DNA of 8,265 nucleotides from assembly GCA_030623425.1 (NCBI GenBank), contig JAUXMA010000060.1, positions 1 through 8,265 of the forward strand, read 5' to 3'. Source of the stretch: Rhodospirillaceae bacterium. Its GTDB lineage: Bacteria; Pseudomonadota; Alphaproteobacteria; Rhodospirillales; 2-02-FULL-58-16. Positions within the stretch are counted from its first letter, which is position 1. Each line of letters opens with the position of its first letter. The notes under the pieces were generated by a model. It saw only the letters and a program-made list of their open reading frames with translations. It had not been told where the DNA came from and made no database searches. Both the position numbers and the translations under genes were made by a program. Below, piece by piece: positions 8,101 through 8,265 of the stretch.

Positions 8101-8265
8101 GAACTCCTCGAAACGGGTGCTCAGCGCTTCCGGCGCCCGGTTTGGCGAGGCCGCCAGCGCCCAGAAGGCATCCGGAACGTCGGCCAGTTCGAAATGTTCC
8201 AGGTTGATTCTGCGGCCGGACTGGTCTCGGCCGACAAGGACAAACGCCCGGTAGTTGGTGACCAG
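5155..8265 (-). CDS. Type ISP-like restriction/N6-adenine methyltransferase (5' end cut by window edge)
   Basis: Large defence protein with an N6-adenine DNA methyltransferase domain. The frame is open from the window edge (first visible residues LVTNYRAFVLVGRDQ) to TGA 5157-5155, giving 1,036 residues; the start lies beyond 8265, and the GTG at 8052 is only an internal codon because homologous-looking sequence continues upstream. Counting from the edge, motif X GVWYTPP is at residues 233-239, the AdoMet-binding motif I DPCAGTG at 272-278 and the catalytic motif IV NPPY at 403-406. Further C-terminal are CFISNYSWLDGLSF and NGDKYKTGK, a presumed target-recognition region, and YLNDSACW and GGYQVIKKWLSYR. 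The first visible residues look like the end of an N-terminal nuclease-like domain. No helicase motifs are visible, so whether this is a full nuclease-helicase type ISP enzyme (LlaGI-like) or a shorter helicase-less form is undecided. No frameshift is seen. The C-terminus ends inside an inverted repeat (KFSGEIR). Confidence 0.88.
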   Translation of the reverse strand: MVTNYRAFVLVGRDQSGRRINLEHFELADVPDAFWALAASPNRAPEALSTRFEEFVKRALLHNATLTNPKDVAWFLGSYARDALARVEENPRLEGLLILREALEKALGMTFEGPKGDHFYHSSLVQTLFYGLFSAWVMWCKKTPEKSRRRGFDALSAPWHERLPVLQVLFEFIDSPSRLGALKLVEVVDWAAAALRRVDDEAFFKVFREEHAVQYFYEPFLKAFDPDLRKQLGVWYTPPEVVDYMVERVDAVLRSELGLADGLADDNVYVLDPCAGTGSYIVSVLKRIERTLKEKHGDALVGEEVKTAALDRIFGFEILPAPFVVAHMQVGLYLEGLGVPLGKRVRLACEEEELPAIFLTNALTDWQDREGPGPRLPFPELQQEMERARAVKRQTPILVVLGNPPYNGYAGVAMAEERALTGAYRTVNRVRRPEGQGLNDLYVRFFRMAERRIADFTGRGVVCFISNYSWLDGLSFTGMRERYLDAFDKVWIDCLNGDKYKTGKLTPDGEPDPSIFSIEFNREGIQVGTAIALMVRKDPRGRAAPVRFRHLWGGSKRDELKATADQDGESLYKAVRPPLEIGLPFFPSRVNESYFAWPLLPELMPVSYSGVKTARDGFLVDIDRQRLERRLENYFDPDVDHQEMRRIAPVAMKDAARFNAVEVREKLLKRGMLPDNIVRYCYRPFDVRWLYWEPETKLLDEKRAEYFPNLLDRNRAEYVSHVTQENIWLIAAQKLRRETSRPQVITRLGCSHLMERGASCFPVFLKEGAAGTPLFDAGGGGGIRPNLTAPAREYLASVGAGPLDLFHHLVAVLHSPAFEKENGDALRQDWPRLPLPASREALESSAALGRRVAALLDSERPVDGVTAGTVRPELRSLGLVGRVGGGDLGEKDLRLEARWGYAGMNGVTMPGPGRTAERDYSGEERAAVAAGAAALGLSPAAALALLGGGVRDVYLNDSACWRCVPERVWAYAIGGYQVIKKWLSYRQYELLGRPLGADEARQVAAMVRRLAALLLMAPRLDANYLSVRGKFSGEIR
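5169..5178. repeat. Partial repeat copy next to copy C
   Basis: On the minus strand this reads AAATTCAGTG, matching the first ten bases of the repeat unit with one mismatch. It begins 13 bases outside copy C, inside the last codons of the restriction/methylation gene. It could be a truncated fourth copy, or chance given its length. Confidence 0.35.

Overview
The window is GC-rich proteobacterial DNA, and every gene I can support lies on the minus strand. It therefore reads from right (8265) to left (1): a type ISP-like restriction/methylation protein (5' end outside the window), a short inverted-repeat element, an OmpR-family response regulator, miaA, and then the branched-chain amino acid genes ilvB, ilvN and ilvC (3' end outside the window). 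The short class I IlvC, the ilvB-ilvN-ilvC order next to miaA, the style of the response regulator and the GC content suggest an alphaproteobacterium, most likely near the Rhodospirillales. That placement comes from family recognition, not from a search.

Region 1-3242 is a compact ilvB-ilvN-ilvC operon with gaps of 45 and 43 bases and purine-rich ribosome-binding sequences before ilvN and ilvC. Acetolactate synthase (IlvB catalytic subunit, IlvN regulatory subunit) makes acetolactate or acetohydroxybutyrate. IlvC then isomerises and reduces these in the next step towards valine, leucine and isoleucine. Region 3243-3344 is a roughly 100-base intergenic stretch with a small hairpin and a nine-codon open frame just ahead of ilvB. 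Region 3345-5012 holds miaA (tRNA dimethylallyltransferase) and the response regulator gene 36 bases upstream of it, possibly co-transcribed. No partner histidine kinase is visible.

Region 5013-5181 is AT-richer and carries a 26-bp perfect inverted repeat around a 56-bp core, with an extra tandem copy on one side and a fragment of a copy on the other. It looks like a small non-coding, transposon-derived element (MITE or REP-like). Its right arm supplies the stop codon and last residues of the restriction/methylation gene.

Region 5155-8265 is the accessory part. It encodes 1,036 visible residues of an N6-adenine methyltransferase-containing protein of the type ISP restriction-modification kind, with motif X (GVWYTPP), motif I (DPCAGTG) and motif IV (NPPY). 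A marked local GC drop in the presumed target-recognition region suggests recombination there. The most interesting point in the window is the junction between this defence gene and the inverted-repeat element. I see no RNA gene, CRISPR array, complete insertion sequence or clearly novel multi-gene system.
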